Position numbers and translations under genes: made by a program. A stretch of 64,000 nucleotides of DNA. It comes from Desulfobulbaceae bacterium. Its GTDB lineage: Bacteria > Desulfobacterota > Desulfobulbia > Desulfobulbales > Desulfocapsaceae. Positions 48,500-57,410 of this stretch are shown piece by piece. Positions within the stretch are counted from its first letter, which is position 1, and each line of letters opens with the position of its first letter. The stretch covers positions 1-64,000 of the forward strand of contig JALSMA010000081.1 in assembly GCA_026988015.1 (NCBI GenBank). The letters run 5' to 3'. The notes below the pieces were generated by a model, which saw nothing but the letters and a program-made list of their open reading frames with translations, was not told the DNA's origin and searched no databases.

Positions 48500-48520
48500 A
48501 AGTGTTGCGTTACTGTGGTG
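48500..48520. promoter_or_regulatory. Candidate upstream activator site, copy 1
   Basis: AAGTGTTGCGTTACTGTGGTG, 18/21 identical to 54963..54983; ~130 nt upstream of the sigma-54 promoter. Confidence 0.5.
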
Positions 48521-48552
48521 GTGGGGCGAGGTGCTACGGTTTTGCTACACTG

Positions 48553-50382
48553 TCAAGGGGGGGTGGTGATTTTTGCAATATCGCTGGCTATATTATTACG
48601 TTGCATTCTTCGATAGAGGGTTGATCTGTCAATATTCAACATCCGGGCGGCCTTTGATTTATTACCTCTGGCCCTTTTCAGAATGTCTATTATCTCATCA
48701 CGTTCACTGATATAAGGAGGAAGTGCGGCGAGTGCATTGGAGACAGGGACAGAAAGTGGGGAGAGGTATTGGTTTTGAGGTTGTTGGATTTCATCTGGGA
48801 AGTGATCGAGGGATATGGTTGATCCTTTGCAAAGGATACATGCTCTTTCGATAACATGCCGTAATTCACGAACATTACCAGGCCAGGAGTACTTGGTCAG
48901 GGCCTCCATCGCTTGATCGGAGATACCATGAATATTTCTTCTGAGCTTTTTTCTGAACAGAGAAAGGAAATGATGTACAAGAATTGGAATACCGCCTTTT
49001 CGTTCTCGTAATGGTGGAAGTTTTATCTCCACAACTTTCAATCGGTAATACAAGTCTTCTCTGAAGGACCCTTCCTTAACTTTTTTGGTGAAATCTACAT
49101 TTGTGGCGGCAATTATTCTGACATCTACTTTAACCGGTTGGTCTTGACCAACAGGGGTGAAGGTCTTTTCCTGAAGAAACCTGAGTAGCCGTAACTGCAT
49201 TCGGGGTGAGATGTCTCCAATTTCATCAAGGAATAACGTTCCATTATGGGCAAGGATAAGTCGGCCCTCTCGTGTACGATCAGCTCCCGTGAAGGCACCT
49301 TTGATATGTCCGAAAAGTTCACTTTCTAACAGATCTTCAGGCATGGCTGCACAATCAACTTTAATAAGTGGCATGTCTCTTCTGGGGCTTTCCGCATGAA
49401 GGGCTTCGGCGGCAAGTTCTTTTCCTGTACCGGATTCGCCGGTTACAAGGACTGCCGTGTCTACTTTCCCTACGTTTTCTATAAGATTATACACATTTTG
49501 CATCACTTGACTTGAACCGACATAGCCATGAAACCTATTTCTGGAGTTAGCTCCTATTGTGGGTTCCGGCATGGTGATGTCACGTGCAACCAGAACGACA
49601 CCATTAAATTCGTCCTGTCCATCTTCCAGCGGTGCAGCATTGAGGCTGATAATGCGTAGGTTGCCATCGGGTTTTCTGCATTCGACCTGGTGTTCAAGAA
49701 CTTCCTTCCTTGTTGAAAGTACTTGTCTGGCATCCTCAAGGCATGCTTTTCCCATCTCACTCTGATAGGTTTCCAGTCGCTTAGACCTGTTTGAGTCTGA
49801 TTCCTTGATAAGGAGCCATCTTTTTGCAATTTCATTAAGTTGAACGATATTCATCTTATTGTCTATGGTGATTATTGCATCACGAACAGAGCTGAATATT
49901 GCCTCAAGATATCGTTTGAATTTTTCATTCTCATGTTGAAGGTTTCTCTTTTCATTTTCCAGGTCCCAGTGTTTTAAAGCCTGTCTGACGAATTTTAAAA
50001 GGGTCTCTTTGTTAACAGGTTTGGAGATATAGTCAAAGGCACCGTATCGGACAGCCTCAGCAGCTGAGTCGAGGTTTGGGAAACCGGTTACCATGACTAC
50101 CGGACATTTGATTCCAGATTCTCTTATTTTACAGAGGAGATCGGTTCCTCTTTCACCTTCCAATACAATGTCACTGATTATCAAGTCGAACGAATTACTT
50201 TTTATGGCATCAAGGGCTTCGTCAAGAGTCGAAGCTGTGACAATTGGGCCGTAACCTTCTCTGGCAAGAAACATTTCAAAAGTAAGGCGGATACTTGCTT
50301 CATCATCCACAATAAGAATATGAGTATCTTTTTCCTGTGAAGGTAAGTGTTCCATTTTAAATACCAGAGGTTGGGAGTTCAA
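48553..50382 (-). CDS. NtrC-family response regulator (REC-PAS-AAA+-Fis HTH)
   Basis: ILIVDDEASIRLTFEMFLAREGY, LIISDIVLEGERGTDLL, GESGTGKELAAEALH, HIKGAFTGAD, C-term NKSKAARMLNIDRSTLYRRMQR. Confidence 0.95.
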   Translation of the reverse strand: MNSQPLVFKMEHLPSQEKDTHILIVDDEASIRLTFEMFLAREGYGPIVTASTLDEALDAIKSNSFDLIISDIVLEGERGTDLLCKIRESGIKCPVVMVTGFPNLDSAAEAVRYGAFDYISKPVNKETLLKFVRQALKHWDLENEKRNLQHENEKFKRYLEAIFSSVRDAIITIDNKMNIVQLNEIAKRWLLIKESDSNRSKRLETYQSEMGKACLEDARQVLSTRKEVLEHQVECRKPDGNLRIISLNAAPLEDGQDEFNGVVLVARDITMPEPTIGANSRNRFHGYVGSSQVMQNVYNLIENVGKVDTAVLVTGESGTGKELAAEALHAESPRRDMPLIKVDCAAMPEDLLESELFGHIKGAFTGADRTREGRLILAHNGTLFLDEIGDISPRMQLRLLRFLQEKTFTPVGQDQPVKVDVRIIAATNVDFTKKVKEGSFREDLYYRLKVVEIKLPPLRERKGGIPILVHHFLSLFRKKLRRNIHGISDQAMEALTKYSWPGNVRELRHVIERACILCKGSTISLDHFPDEIQQPQNQYLSPLSVPVSNALAALPPYISERDEIIDILKRARGNKSKAARMLNIDRSTLYRRMQRNNIASDIAKITTPP

Positions 50383-51505
50383 TTATCATCTTAGTGTATT
50401 GATGCATAATGGAGTCAACTTTAATGGTTCCGCCGTGGTCGCTGATTATACCATAGCTTATACTCAAGCCGAGACCAGTTCCTTTTCCAGAGGGTTTGGT
50501 TGTGAAAAAAGGTTCGAATAATCTTTTTAGAATTCCTTGAGGAATTCCAGTACCGGTATCCTTGATTGAGATCCGAATTACTGTTTGGCCTTCTTCTTTG
50601 ATGAATGGGTAGCAGCTTATTTCAATATTTTTCTGAGGTGATGAGTTTGGATAACGGTCGTTGAGTGCAAAACGTGAATTACTGAGTAGATTAAGGATCA
50701 CCTGTTGTAGTTGGTTGTAATTACCGTACACCTGGCAGGATCTTGTGGAATATTCTGTTTTTATTTTTATCCCATCTTTTGTTAGTTGATGAGCAACAAG
50801 AGACAGGCTGTCCTTGATAACTTGACTAATTTCGACAGGTTCATTGCTGTTAACACTTTCCCTTGCAAAGGAAAGAAGGTTTTTGATGATAAGTGCAATT
50901 CGTTCACCTTCGTTGACAATTCTGTCGAGGAGTTCAGCTTGAAGGGAATCTTTTTCAGAATCATCGAGTAATAGTTGGGCAAAGTTGATAATTCCGGTAA
51001 TGGGATTGTTAACTTCATGTGCTACACCGGCAGCAAGCTCACCAATCGCAGCCATTTGAGCAGTTCTGATGGAGTCGGCCTTTCTTACCTCATCACTGGT
51101 AAGCTCCCTTGCGACAAGTAGTATTTTCCGAACCGTGTCATTTGTATCTTTTATCGGTGAGATAGTAAGGAGATATTCGCCGGAAAGGCCGGGGAGTGTA
51201 GTTTCTTCAACCCTAGGTGAGCAGGTTAATAAAAATTCCTCAAGGGGACATTTTATATGTGGCAGACTACCACCATGGATGATGGCACAGATCCCTTTGC
51301 CGATTATGTCAGCCGCTGTTCTTTTGGCAGCTTTCAGTGCGGCATTATTGGCATCAATGATGGTGCCATCAGTAGTTACCACAAGGACAGGATCTTGAAT
51401 AGCTTGGAATAACTCATTTCCGCCACCGGTAATGTGTGAATCTACAAAGGATTGATGCTTTGTTGGGTGCCGGGAATTGGTAATGTTCTTTTTGATATCT
51501 GCCAT
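50357..51505 (-). CDS. Soluble PAS-domain histidine kinase
   Basis: PAS region; AAIGELAAGVAHEVNNPITGIINFAQLL; GTGIPQGILKRLFEPFFTTKPSGKGTGLGLSISYGII. Confidence 0.95.
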   Translation of the reverse strand: MADIKKNITNSRHPTKHQSFVDSHITGGGNELFQAIQDPVLVVTTDGTIIDANNAALKAAKRTAADIIGKGICAIIHGGSLPHIKCPLEEFLLTCSPRVEETTLPGLSGEYLLTISPIKDTNDTVRKILLVARELTSDEVRKADSIRTAQMAAIGELAAGVAHEVNNPITGIINFAQLLLDDSEKDSLQAELLDRIVNEGERIALIIKNLLSFARESVNSNEPVEISQVIKDSLSLVAHQLTKDGIKIKTEYSTRSCQVYGNYNQLQQVILNLLSNSRFALNDRYPNSSPQKNIEISCYPFIKEEGQTVIRISIKDTGTGIPQGILKRLFEPFFTTKPSGKGTGLGLSISYGIISDHGGTIKVDSIMHQYTKMIIELPTSGI

Positions 51506-51622
51506 TTAAATGAGATAGGTGAAGGTTCCAGTATTCTTCATCTGTTTTGAAAACATTAATTTTTCCTCTTTACACTTACCTCTGAATCCGTAACGGTTTT
51601 GTGGGTGGCTTTCTGGTAAAGT

Positions 51623-51798
51623 TTGATGGACTCCTGAAAAACTCTTCATCTCTTTGTTGCGGCTAAATTCTAGTTTTTGCAACAAACCTTAGTATGCTGA
51701 AAAGTTGAGAATATTTCGTGTCTCGGTTATGAAATTTTTTGGAGTCTTCGATTACCTGTAATTCCATCCTGCTTTTGACCTTTTTACGAGTTTATCAA
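51623..51798 (+). repeat. Dispersed MITE/REP-like element, copy 2
   Basis: TTGATGGACTCCTGAAAAACTCTTCATCTCTTTGTTGC ... TTTTGACCTTTTTACGAGTTTATCAA; same 176-nt span as copy 1. Confidence 0.75.
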
Positions 51799-51860
51799 GT
51801 TTGAAAAACAATTGTAGAATGCGTTATCATTTAGGGTAGAAAAAGCATTTTTCTCACTTT

Positions 51861-51965
51861 GGAGTGTTCGCTGGCGATGCATTATTTCTTCTTTGAGTAG
51901 ATTGACATAGAACGCTATAACCAGTGAAGGCAAAAAAAACATGCCTCACCGCAATCGAACACTCC
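51861..51965. repeat. Long-range inverted repeat downstream of module B NrfD gene
   Basis: GGAGTGTTCGCTGGCGATG (51861-51879) pairs with the reverse complement of 51947-51965 (GGAGTGTTCGATTGCGGTG), 16/19. Confidence 0.6.
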
Positions 51966-51985
51966 CGAGATCAAGGTTACCGCTG

Positions 51986-53179
51986 TCAGTGGTGCTCCTT
52001 TTGGGTGAATGTTTTACCAAAAACTCTTTCACCAAGAAGGAAACCAAAACAGACAAGGCTTAAACTTCCTATTACCACGGCAAACTCAAAGAAAGAGGGG
52101 ACATAGTCAAAATATGTTGGGGCATTGTCCCAACCCAGAGTGCCGGGAACCAGCAGGCCACCTGCAATGAGGTTGTAACGGGCCACAAATTGACCGATAA
52201 GGATAAGCAGACCGGCGGTTGCCAACATCCCAGTATTTTTGAGGCGAGAACGAAGTATTAACACAAGGGGAATGATGAGACCGATACAAACTTCAAGTAG
52301 CCAGAAGTTTATGGCCAGAGGTCCGGAAATAAGAGCATCAGCAGCGATACGTCCAAGTTCAGAGCCACCCACAAAATACATTATTAAGCGCCAGAATGTT
52401 GCGACTGAGTATAGTATAAGAACCAGAGTCATTGCTTTACCGGCACTCTTAATTGCATCTTTTACTGACTGGGGCATTTTGTGACCACGAATTTTATAAG
52501 CAAGGTGGTTAATAAGAACTATGGCTGCGGCACCTGAAAGGAATGCTGCTGTAAGAAAATAAATTGGAAGCTGCCCCCCGTACCAATAAGGTCTTGCAGG
52601 GAGTGTCGCGAAAACACCACCAAGACAGCTGTTGGCTAGGACTTCAGCGATGGCTCCGATGGTTCCAAGTATTACGGCTATACGGGCAAGGCCAGTTACT
52701 ATGCCAAAAAATTCGACAATCATACAACCAACGGCCAGTCCGTAAAGAGTTCCCATCCACCAGATATTTGATGCAGGGTTAGGTGAGAGAATGTTATAAA
52801 TAAGCATTCTGTGGGGACTTGCTATTTCTACGCCAATGGTTGCAAATGCACCCAGGATACAGATAATTGACATCCATACCATCCTGTTACTGACAACTGC
52901 CATCTTTGTGCCCCCAAAGATATGTGAGATAGCAGCATAAATACAGAGTCCGGTGGAGGTTATTGCCCAGAAAGCATAAGTGGAAATTAGAAGTCCCCAA
53001 GGGACATCACGGGTATAATTATACATTTTTTCGTGGCCGAAAATGAATGATGCAACGCCACATCCAAGTCCCAGTATAACGATAATTAGAAAAAAGAATG
53101 TAAAGCGGTTCATACGCGGGGTCGCCAAGGAGGGGTCCTCGGTTTGGTTGAATAAGTTTGTTAGAGCGTTGGTTGCCAT
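51986..53179 (-). CDS. NrfD/PsrC-type quinone-interacting membrane subunit, module B
   Basis: Multi-TM; shares MYNYTRDVPWGLLISTYAFWAITSTGLC / ITREISWGLLISTYIFCVVTSTGLC and NIWWMGTLYGL / NMWWMGTLYGL with module A. Confidence 0.88.
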   Translation of the reverse strand: MATNALTNLFNQTEDPSLATPRMNRFTFFFLIIVILGLGCGVASFIFGHEKMYNYTRDVPWGLLISTYAFWAITSTGLCIYAAISHIFGGTKMAVVSNRMVWMSIICILGAFATIGVEIASPHRMLIYNILSPNPASNIWWMGTLYGLAVGCMIVEFFGIVTGLARIAVILGTIGAIAEVLANSCLGGVFATLPARPYWYGGQLPIYFLTAAFLSGAAAIVLINHLAYKIRGHKMPQSVKDAIKSAGKAMTLVLILYSVATFWRLIMYFVGGSELGRIAADALISGPLAINFWLLEVCIGLIIPLVLILRSRLKNTGMLATAGLLILIGQFVARYNLIAGGLLVPGTLGWDNAPTYFDYVPSFFEFAVVIGSLSLVCFGFLLGERVFGKTFTQKEHH

Positions 53180-53267
53180 GGTGATCTCCTGAACTAATAA
53201 TTATCAGGCCTGGGCCTGGATATCGCGAGCGGTTGCTGGTATGAAGATATGTGTGGTATCTTTCTGA

Positions 53268-53945
53268 TTAATGGCCACTTTTTTCTTTGTTATTCTCTTG
53301 AGAATGTGAGGCATTTCCCATCAATCTGTTATAACCTTTCTTTCCAATGTGGCAGGTGTTGCAAAGAGTATTAGATGCAAAAGCTGTTTCTCCGTCGTGA
53401 CATTTTCCACAGTACTGGCCTTTGTAGAGGGATTTCATGGTAAAGAATGGTGACTGTTCGGCAGTGCCGCTTTTCATTGCAAATACTTCATTATGGCAGG
53501 AATCACATTCGAGACCGTATTCATCAGTATGGAGCTGATGATGAAAAACAACAGCCTTAACTGGTTTGGACCATACAATGCGTTCTTCTGGAGGTGTATG
53601 GCATCCGGCACAATTGGTGTCTGAAGCAAACGCAGTATCACCATCGTGACACATTCCGCAATATTTCCCTTCAGCAAGTGATGTCATTGTGAGTTTGCCT
53701 GATCGCATAGCAACTCCACGCTGCATTGCAAAGGGTTCACCATGGCAGGAGCTGCACTCAAGTCCGGCATCTTCTGTGTGTACTCTATGACTGAATTCAA
53801 CCTTTACAGGTGTGTCCCAGATGATTGGGTTTTTTGGCCCAAAGGCTTGGACATCATACTCGTTGGTAGCGTAACCATTGTTGACTGCGAGCGATGTCAC
53901 AGAGATGAAAGTGGCTACACAAGTTATAATAAATCTATTGTTCAT
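53268..53945 (-). CDS. Exported multiheme cytochrome c, 6 CXXCH motifs (two triheme modules), module B
   Basis: Start MNNRFIITCVATF at 53945; CSSCH, CGMCH, CAGCH, CDSCH, CGKCH, CNTCH; strong similarity to 42941..43888. Confidence 0.92.
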   Translation of the reverse strand: MNNRFIITCVATFISVTSLAVNNGYATNEYDVQAFGPKNPIIWDTPVKVEFSHRVHTEDAGLECSSCHGEPFAMQRGVAMRSGKLTMTSLAEGKYCGMCHDGDTAFASDTNCAGCHTPPEERIVWSKPVKAVVFHHQLHTDEYGLECDSCHNEVFAMKSGTAEQSPFFTMKSLYKGQYCGKCHDGETAFASNTLCNTCHIGKKGYNRLMGNASHSQENNKEKSGH

Positions 53946-54046
53946 GTCTGATATTCTCCCGGAAAATTCACATAATACAGTATACAGGTAATTATTGGAG
54001 CCCTGCAACAGGGTAAGGGGTTCTATAAATGACTCATCCACAGATC

Positions 54047-54811
54047 TTACGCGTTCATGTAGAAAACATTCGGTAATGCACCGCATTCTGGACGAATAAC
54101 CCAAATTTTGTTGTCAGGTTCATGCAGTAAACGGTATATCTCGGTAGAAGGGTCTTTGATGTCACCAAAAACACGAACATTCGCGGGACAGGCTGCAGCA
54201 CAAGCTGTTTCCTTTTCACCTTCAGCAAGACGGGTATCAAGGCAAAAGTTGCATTTGTCGATTGCATATCGGTCGTGGTTGAAGTATCGGGCATTGTACG
54301 GGCATGCTGCCATGCAGGTCTTACAACCAATGCATTTTTTGTAATCCATCACAACAATGCCGGTTTCCGGGTCTTTGTAGGTAGCTTTTGTGGGGCATAC
54401 TCGGACACAAGGAGGGCGATTACAGTGGTTGCAGAGTATTGGACGAAATTCCCTTTTTTCGATACCTTCAACAGTTGTAAGCCTCTCTTGTATTGTTGTT
54501 CTCCATGCATCGTGACCAGTTGGGACATGATTGGTGGCCCTGCAGGCGTCGAGGCATTTTTCACAATCGATACAGTTGTTTTGGCGCATAATCATTCCAT
54601 AGTGTTTATTGTATGGATATTGACCAGCAGCGGGTATGACGGAAACGGTATTAACACACAGAGCTTTTTGTGCTGATGTGAGTGAAAGTACAGTCCCACC
54701 TAGAAAGACTCCCGTGACTGTAAGGCCCATTTTTAGGAATTTTCGCCGTTCTTCTGATGGCAGGGTATCAATCCCTTCATTCTTTTCCTTCTCGAGAGCT
54801 TTTATATCCAT
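54047..54811 (-). CDS. TAT-exported 4Fe-4S ferredoxin-type subunit, module B
   Basis: RRKFLKMGLTVTG; CIDCEKCLDAC, CNHCNRPPCVRVCP, CIGCKTCMAACP, CNFC...CAAACP. Confidence 0.92.
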   Translation of the reverse strand: MDIKALEKEKNEGIDTLPSEERRKFLKMGLTVTGVFLGGTVLSLTSAQKALCVNTVSVIPAAGQYPYNKHYGMIMRQNNCIDCEKCLDACRATNHVPTGHDAWRTTIQERLTTVEGIEKREFRPILCNHCNRPPCVRVCPTKATYKDPETGIVVMDYKKCIGCKTCMAACPYNARYFNHDRYAIDKCNFCLDTRLAEGEKETACAAACPANVRVFGDIKDPSTEIYRLLHEPDNKIWVIRPECGALPNVFYMNA

Positions 54812-54962
54812 TCGATTCCTCCTGATAAACTGGCCGCCTCGCGCGTCCTGTTGGTACGATCTTTAGAATACAATGACCGTTATGAAAATAAATGAGGCCT
54901 CATTCATGTGGCATTGAGACCTTGAAAGCAATAAAACGTAAATGATGAAATAACGGTGATAT

Positions 54963-54999
54963 AAGTGTTGCGTATGTGTGGTGCTACACATGTGCAACA
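54963..54999. promoter_or_regulatory. Candidate activator-binding dyad upstream of module B
   Basis: GTTGCGTATGTGTGG-TG-CTACACATGTGCAAC imperfect 15-2-15 dyad; left half matches 48500..48520. Confidence 0.5.
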
Positions 55000-55282
55000 G
55001 TGTTGATTGACAATACAGCAATTTTGGTGGTGGAGTCAAGAGTTATTTAAGGAAATGCTGTGGCAGGTTAAAAAAAGGTGGTACTCGAGGGAGGGGCTTT
55101 GTTAAAATTACTTTAGGGTGATGTTTTCAATGCTGAGATACTGATTTTGGGGCGTAATGAGGTATTCTGAAAAAAGGTTTTTCTATATGTCCATGAGTCG
55201 ATTCTTGACTCTTTTTCCTAAAGTAGGGTATGTTTGACCTTCCAATAATCAGTATTTTAATTAAAAGTTTTTTTGTTCAGGA

Positions 55283-56746
55283 GTGTTCATGTCAAGTTTT
55301 AAAAATTGTGTAAAACTGCCTTTTTTGTTTCTCCTACTGTTTCCTTCAACAGGTGTTACAGAGCAACTCTCGACTTCTACTGCGCTACAAAATAATATTA
55401 CAATTCTGTCCGAATCCAAGAGCTGTCAGGGCTGTGATTTGAGGGGAGCTGTATTGAATAGACTTGATTTATCCGATGCAAACCTTGAGGGTGCCAAATT
55501 AAGTCGTGCTAAAATGTCCCTTACCAACCTGTCAGGTGCAAATCTTCGCAATGCTGACTTACGCGAGGTTGTTTTTAATGGTGCGGATTTGGCAAATGCG
55601 GATCTTCGTGGTGCAGATTTAACAGGTGCCTCTCTCGTCGGAGCATACCTGTCAGGGGCACTCATGGATGGGGAAATGATTACCACTAATCCATATGACC
55701 AAGAGGGGATAGAGAACTTTTCAGAAACTGTTTATGTCGAGGATACGGTCTCCTCGAAAGCTCCCCCTGTTTCTGAGGAAATCATTATAGAAAACAGGCG
55801 TGACTTTGAGGAGACTCCTCCTGTCATCCAGGTGAGTCCGGAGGCTACAACAATCACTGAGTCATCCCAGGGGGAAAATTCAACTCAGGAAGTCAGTGAT
55901 GGTTATGATACCACCGTGTTGCCAAAACAGAGTGCTACGGCACCTGATGTTAAGAGAAATCCTGCAATACAAAATGTAACGATAGCCGAGGAAGTTCAGG
56001 TGACAAATACCAGATCTTCCGGGGGGACACCAGATTCTGAAGAAGTAATGGCCACTGAATCAGAAGTTCAGGTAACAATCAGCAACAAAGCTGATTCATC
56101 TGAAAAAGCGGTTACCGATACTTTTAATGCTACTATTGGTTCAAACATGGCAGAATCCCAAGGTGCATCACCTGACAAAGGAAATATAGAACCAGATACC
56201 TTTGTTTCTGGGGTTGATGTCTCCTCAGATAGCCTGTCTGATGCTAATACAGATGACACAGAAGTGGCGATTGCTTACACAATTGAAGATGGGGCTCCTG
56301 CAGAAGAAAAAGATGCGGAAACAAGTGATACTGCTCAGGTAGCAGACAGTGTCATTGATAGTATTTTTAACGTATTTTCAACTGTTGGCCCGACAACTCT
56401 TATTGATGATAACATTGCTGTTCTTCTTGACACTAACAAATGTTATGGATGTAATCTCTCGGGAGCTGATCTCAGTGGAAAAGATCTGGAAGATGCTGAT
56501 CTCGAGAGTGCCGATCTTTCCTGGGCAAAACTATCCAATGCGGATTTGCAGAACGCTAATCTGAAAAACGCAAATCTTTCTGGAGCAGATCTTACAGGTG
56601 CAGATTTATCAGAAGCAGATTTGTATAAAGCGGTTGTTGAAGGTATGGATTTAACAGACGCAACTCTAGAGAATACTCTGCTTGATGATGTAGACTTAAC
56701 TTCCGTCAAAGGATATAAAACCCAGGCAATAATATTGATGCAGTAG
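55283..56746 (+). CDS. Exported protein with two pentapeptide-repeat domains joined by an acidic linker
   Basis: Signal-like N-terminus; CQGCDLRGAVLNRLDLSDANLEGAKL... and CYGCNLSGADLSGKDLEDADLESADL... Confidence 0.85.
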   Translation: MFMSSFKNCVKLPFLFLLLFPSTGVTEQLSTSTALQNNITILSESKSCQGCDLRGAVLNRLDLSDANLEGAKLSRAKMSLTNLSGANLRNADLREVVFNGADLANADLRGADLTGASLVGAYLSGALMDGEMITTNPYDQEGIENFSETVYVEDTVSSKAPPVSEEIIIENRRDFEETPPVIQVSPEATTITESSQGENSTQEVSDGYDTTVLPKQSATAPDVKRNPAIQNVTIAEEVQVTNTRSSGGTPDSEEVMATESEVQVTISNKADSSEKAVTDTFNATIGSNMAESQGASPDKGNIEPDTFVSGVDVSSDSLSDANTDDTEVAIAYTIEDGAPAEEKDAETSDTAQVADSVIDSIFNVFSTVGPTTLIDDNIAVLLDTNKCYGCNLSGADLSGKDLEDADLESADLSWAKLSNADLQNANLKNANLSGADLTGADLSEADLYKAVVEGMDLTDATLENTLLDDVDLTSVKGYKTQAIILMQ

Positions 56747-56782
56747 TTTTATTCCAGGGATGCTGGCAGTCATAATGAATTC

Positions 56783-56815
56783 AAAAAGAAGTTTTTTTGA
56801 GAAGAACTTCTTTTT
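56783..56815. terminator. Bidirectional terminator between convergent genes
   Basis: AAAAAGAAGTT ... AACTTCTTTTT stem between the stop at 56746 (+) and the stop at 56829 (-). Confidence 0.75.
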
Positions 56816-56828
56816 TATTTATGAATGT

Positions 56829-57404
56829 TTAGCGGATACTTTGGATATTTTTCAAGATCTGAGCAACTCTTTCAGCAAAGTCTAGTTCGTGATTATTGGC
56901 AATACTCTCTATACTGTCAATATGGCTTTGCAACGATGCAGCGGTTATCTCTAAGTTCTGTATTGTTTCAGCTGCTGTACTTTCAGTAACGTCCATTGCC
57001 TGGCGCAGGTCTTGAGCATTTCGTACCAACCCACGCATGGTGGATATTTTCTCAAGCCGCAGGAAAAGTTCGGTGAAATTAATAGGCTTCTCTAAATAAT
57101 CTGAGGCCCCCTTTTTCATAGCTTCTACTGCTGTATCAATTGATGAGTGTGCCGTAATAAGGATCACTTCAATGTTTCGTTCAAGTTCTTTTGCAAATTC
57201 AAGAACTTCTATTCCTCCAACATCACCAGGCATCATAAGATCTGTCAAAACCACATCAACGTGGTTGCTTGCCAGGGTTTCATTGCCGACATATCCATCT
57301 TCTGCCAGGAGGACTTTATATTTCTCCTTTGCTAGGCGCTGTTCAAGTAGTCTTCGAATTACAGGATCATCATCGACAACAAGTATTGTTAGGTTATTCA
57401 TCAC
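56829..57404 (-). CDS. Response regulator (REC plus helical C-terminus)
   Basis: ILVVDDDPVIRRLLEQRLAKEKYKVLLAEDGY...VVLTDLMMPGDVGGIEVL...YLEKPI. Confidence 0.92.
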   Translation of the reverse strand: MMNNLTILVVDDDPVIRRLLEQRLAKEKYKVLLAEDGYVGNETLASNHVDVVLTDLMMPGDVGGIEVLEFAKELERNIEVILITAHSSIDTAVEAMKKGASDYLEKPINFTELFLRLEKISTMRGLVRNAQDLRQAMDVTESTAAETIQNLEITAASLQSHIDSIESIANNHELDFAERVAQILKNIQSIR

Positions 57405-57410
57405 GGTGCC

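Noticed and set aside
55221-55260. TAAAGTAGG...CCAATAA as a sigma-28 promoter before the pentapeptide gene
   Set aside because: Spacer is about 3 nt too long and the -10 lacks CGAT.
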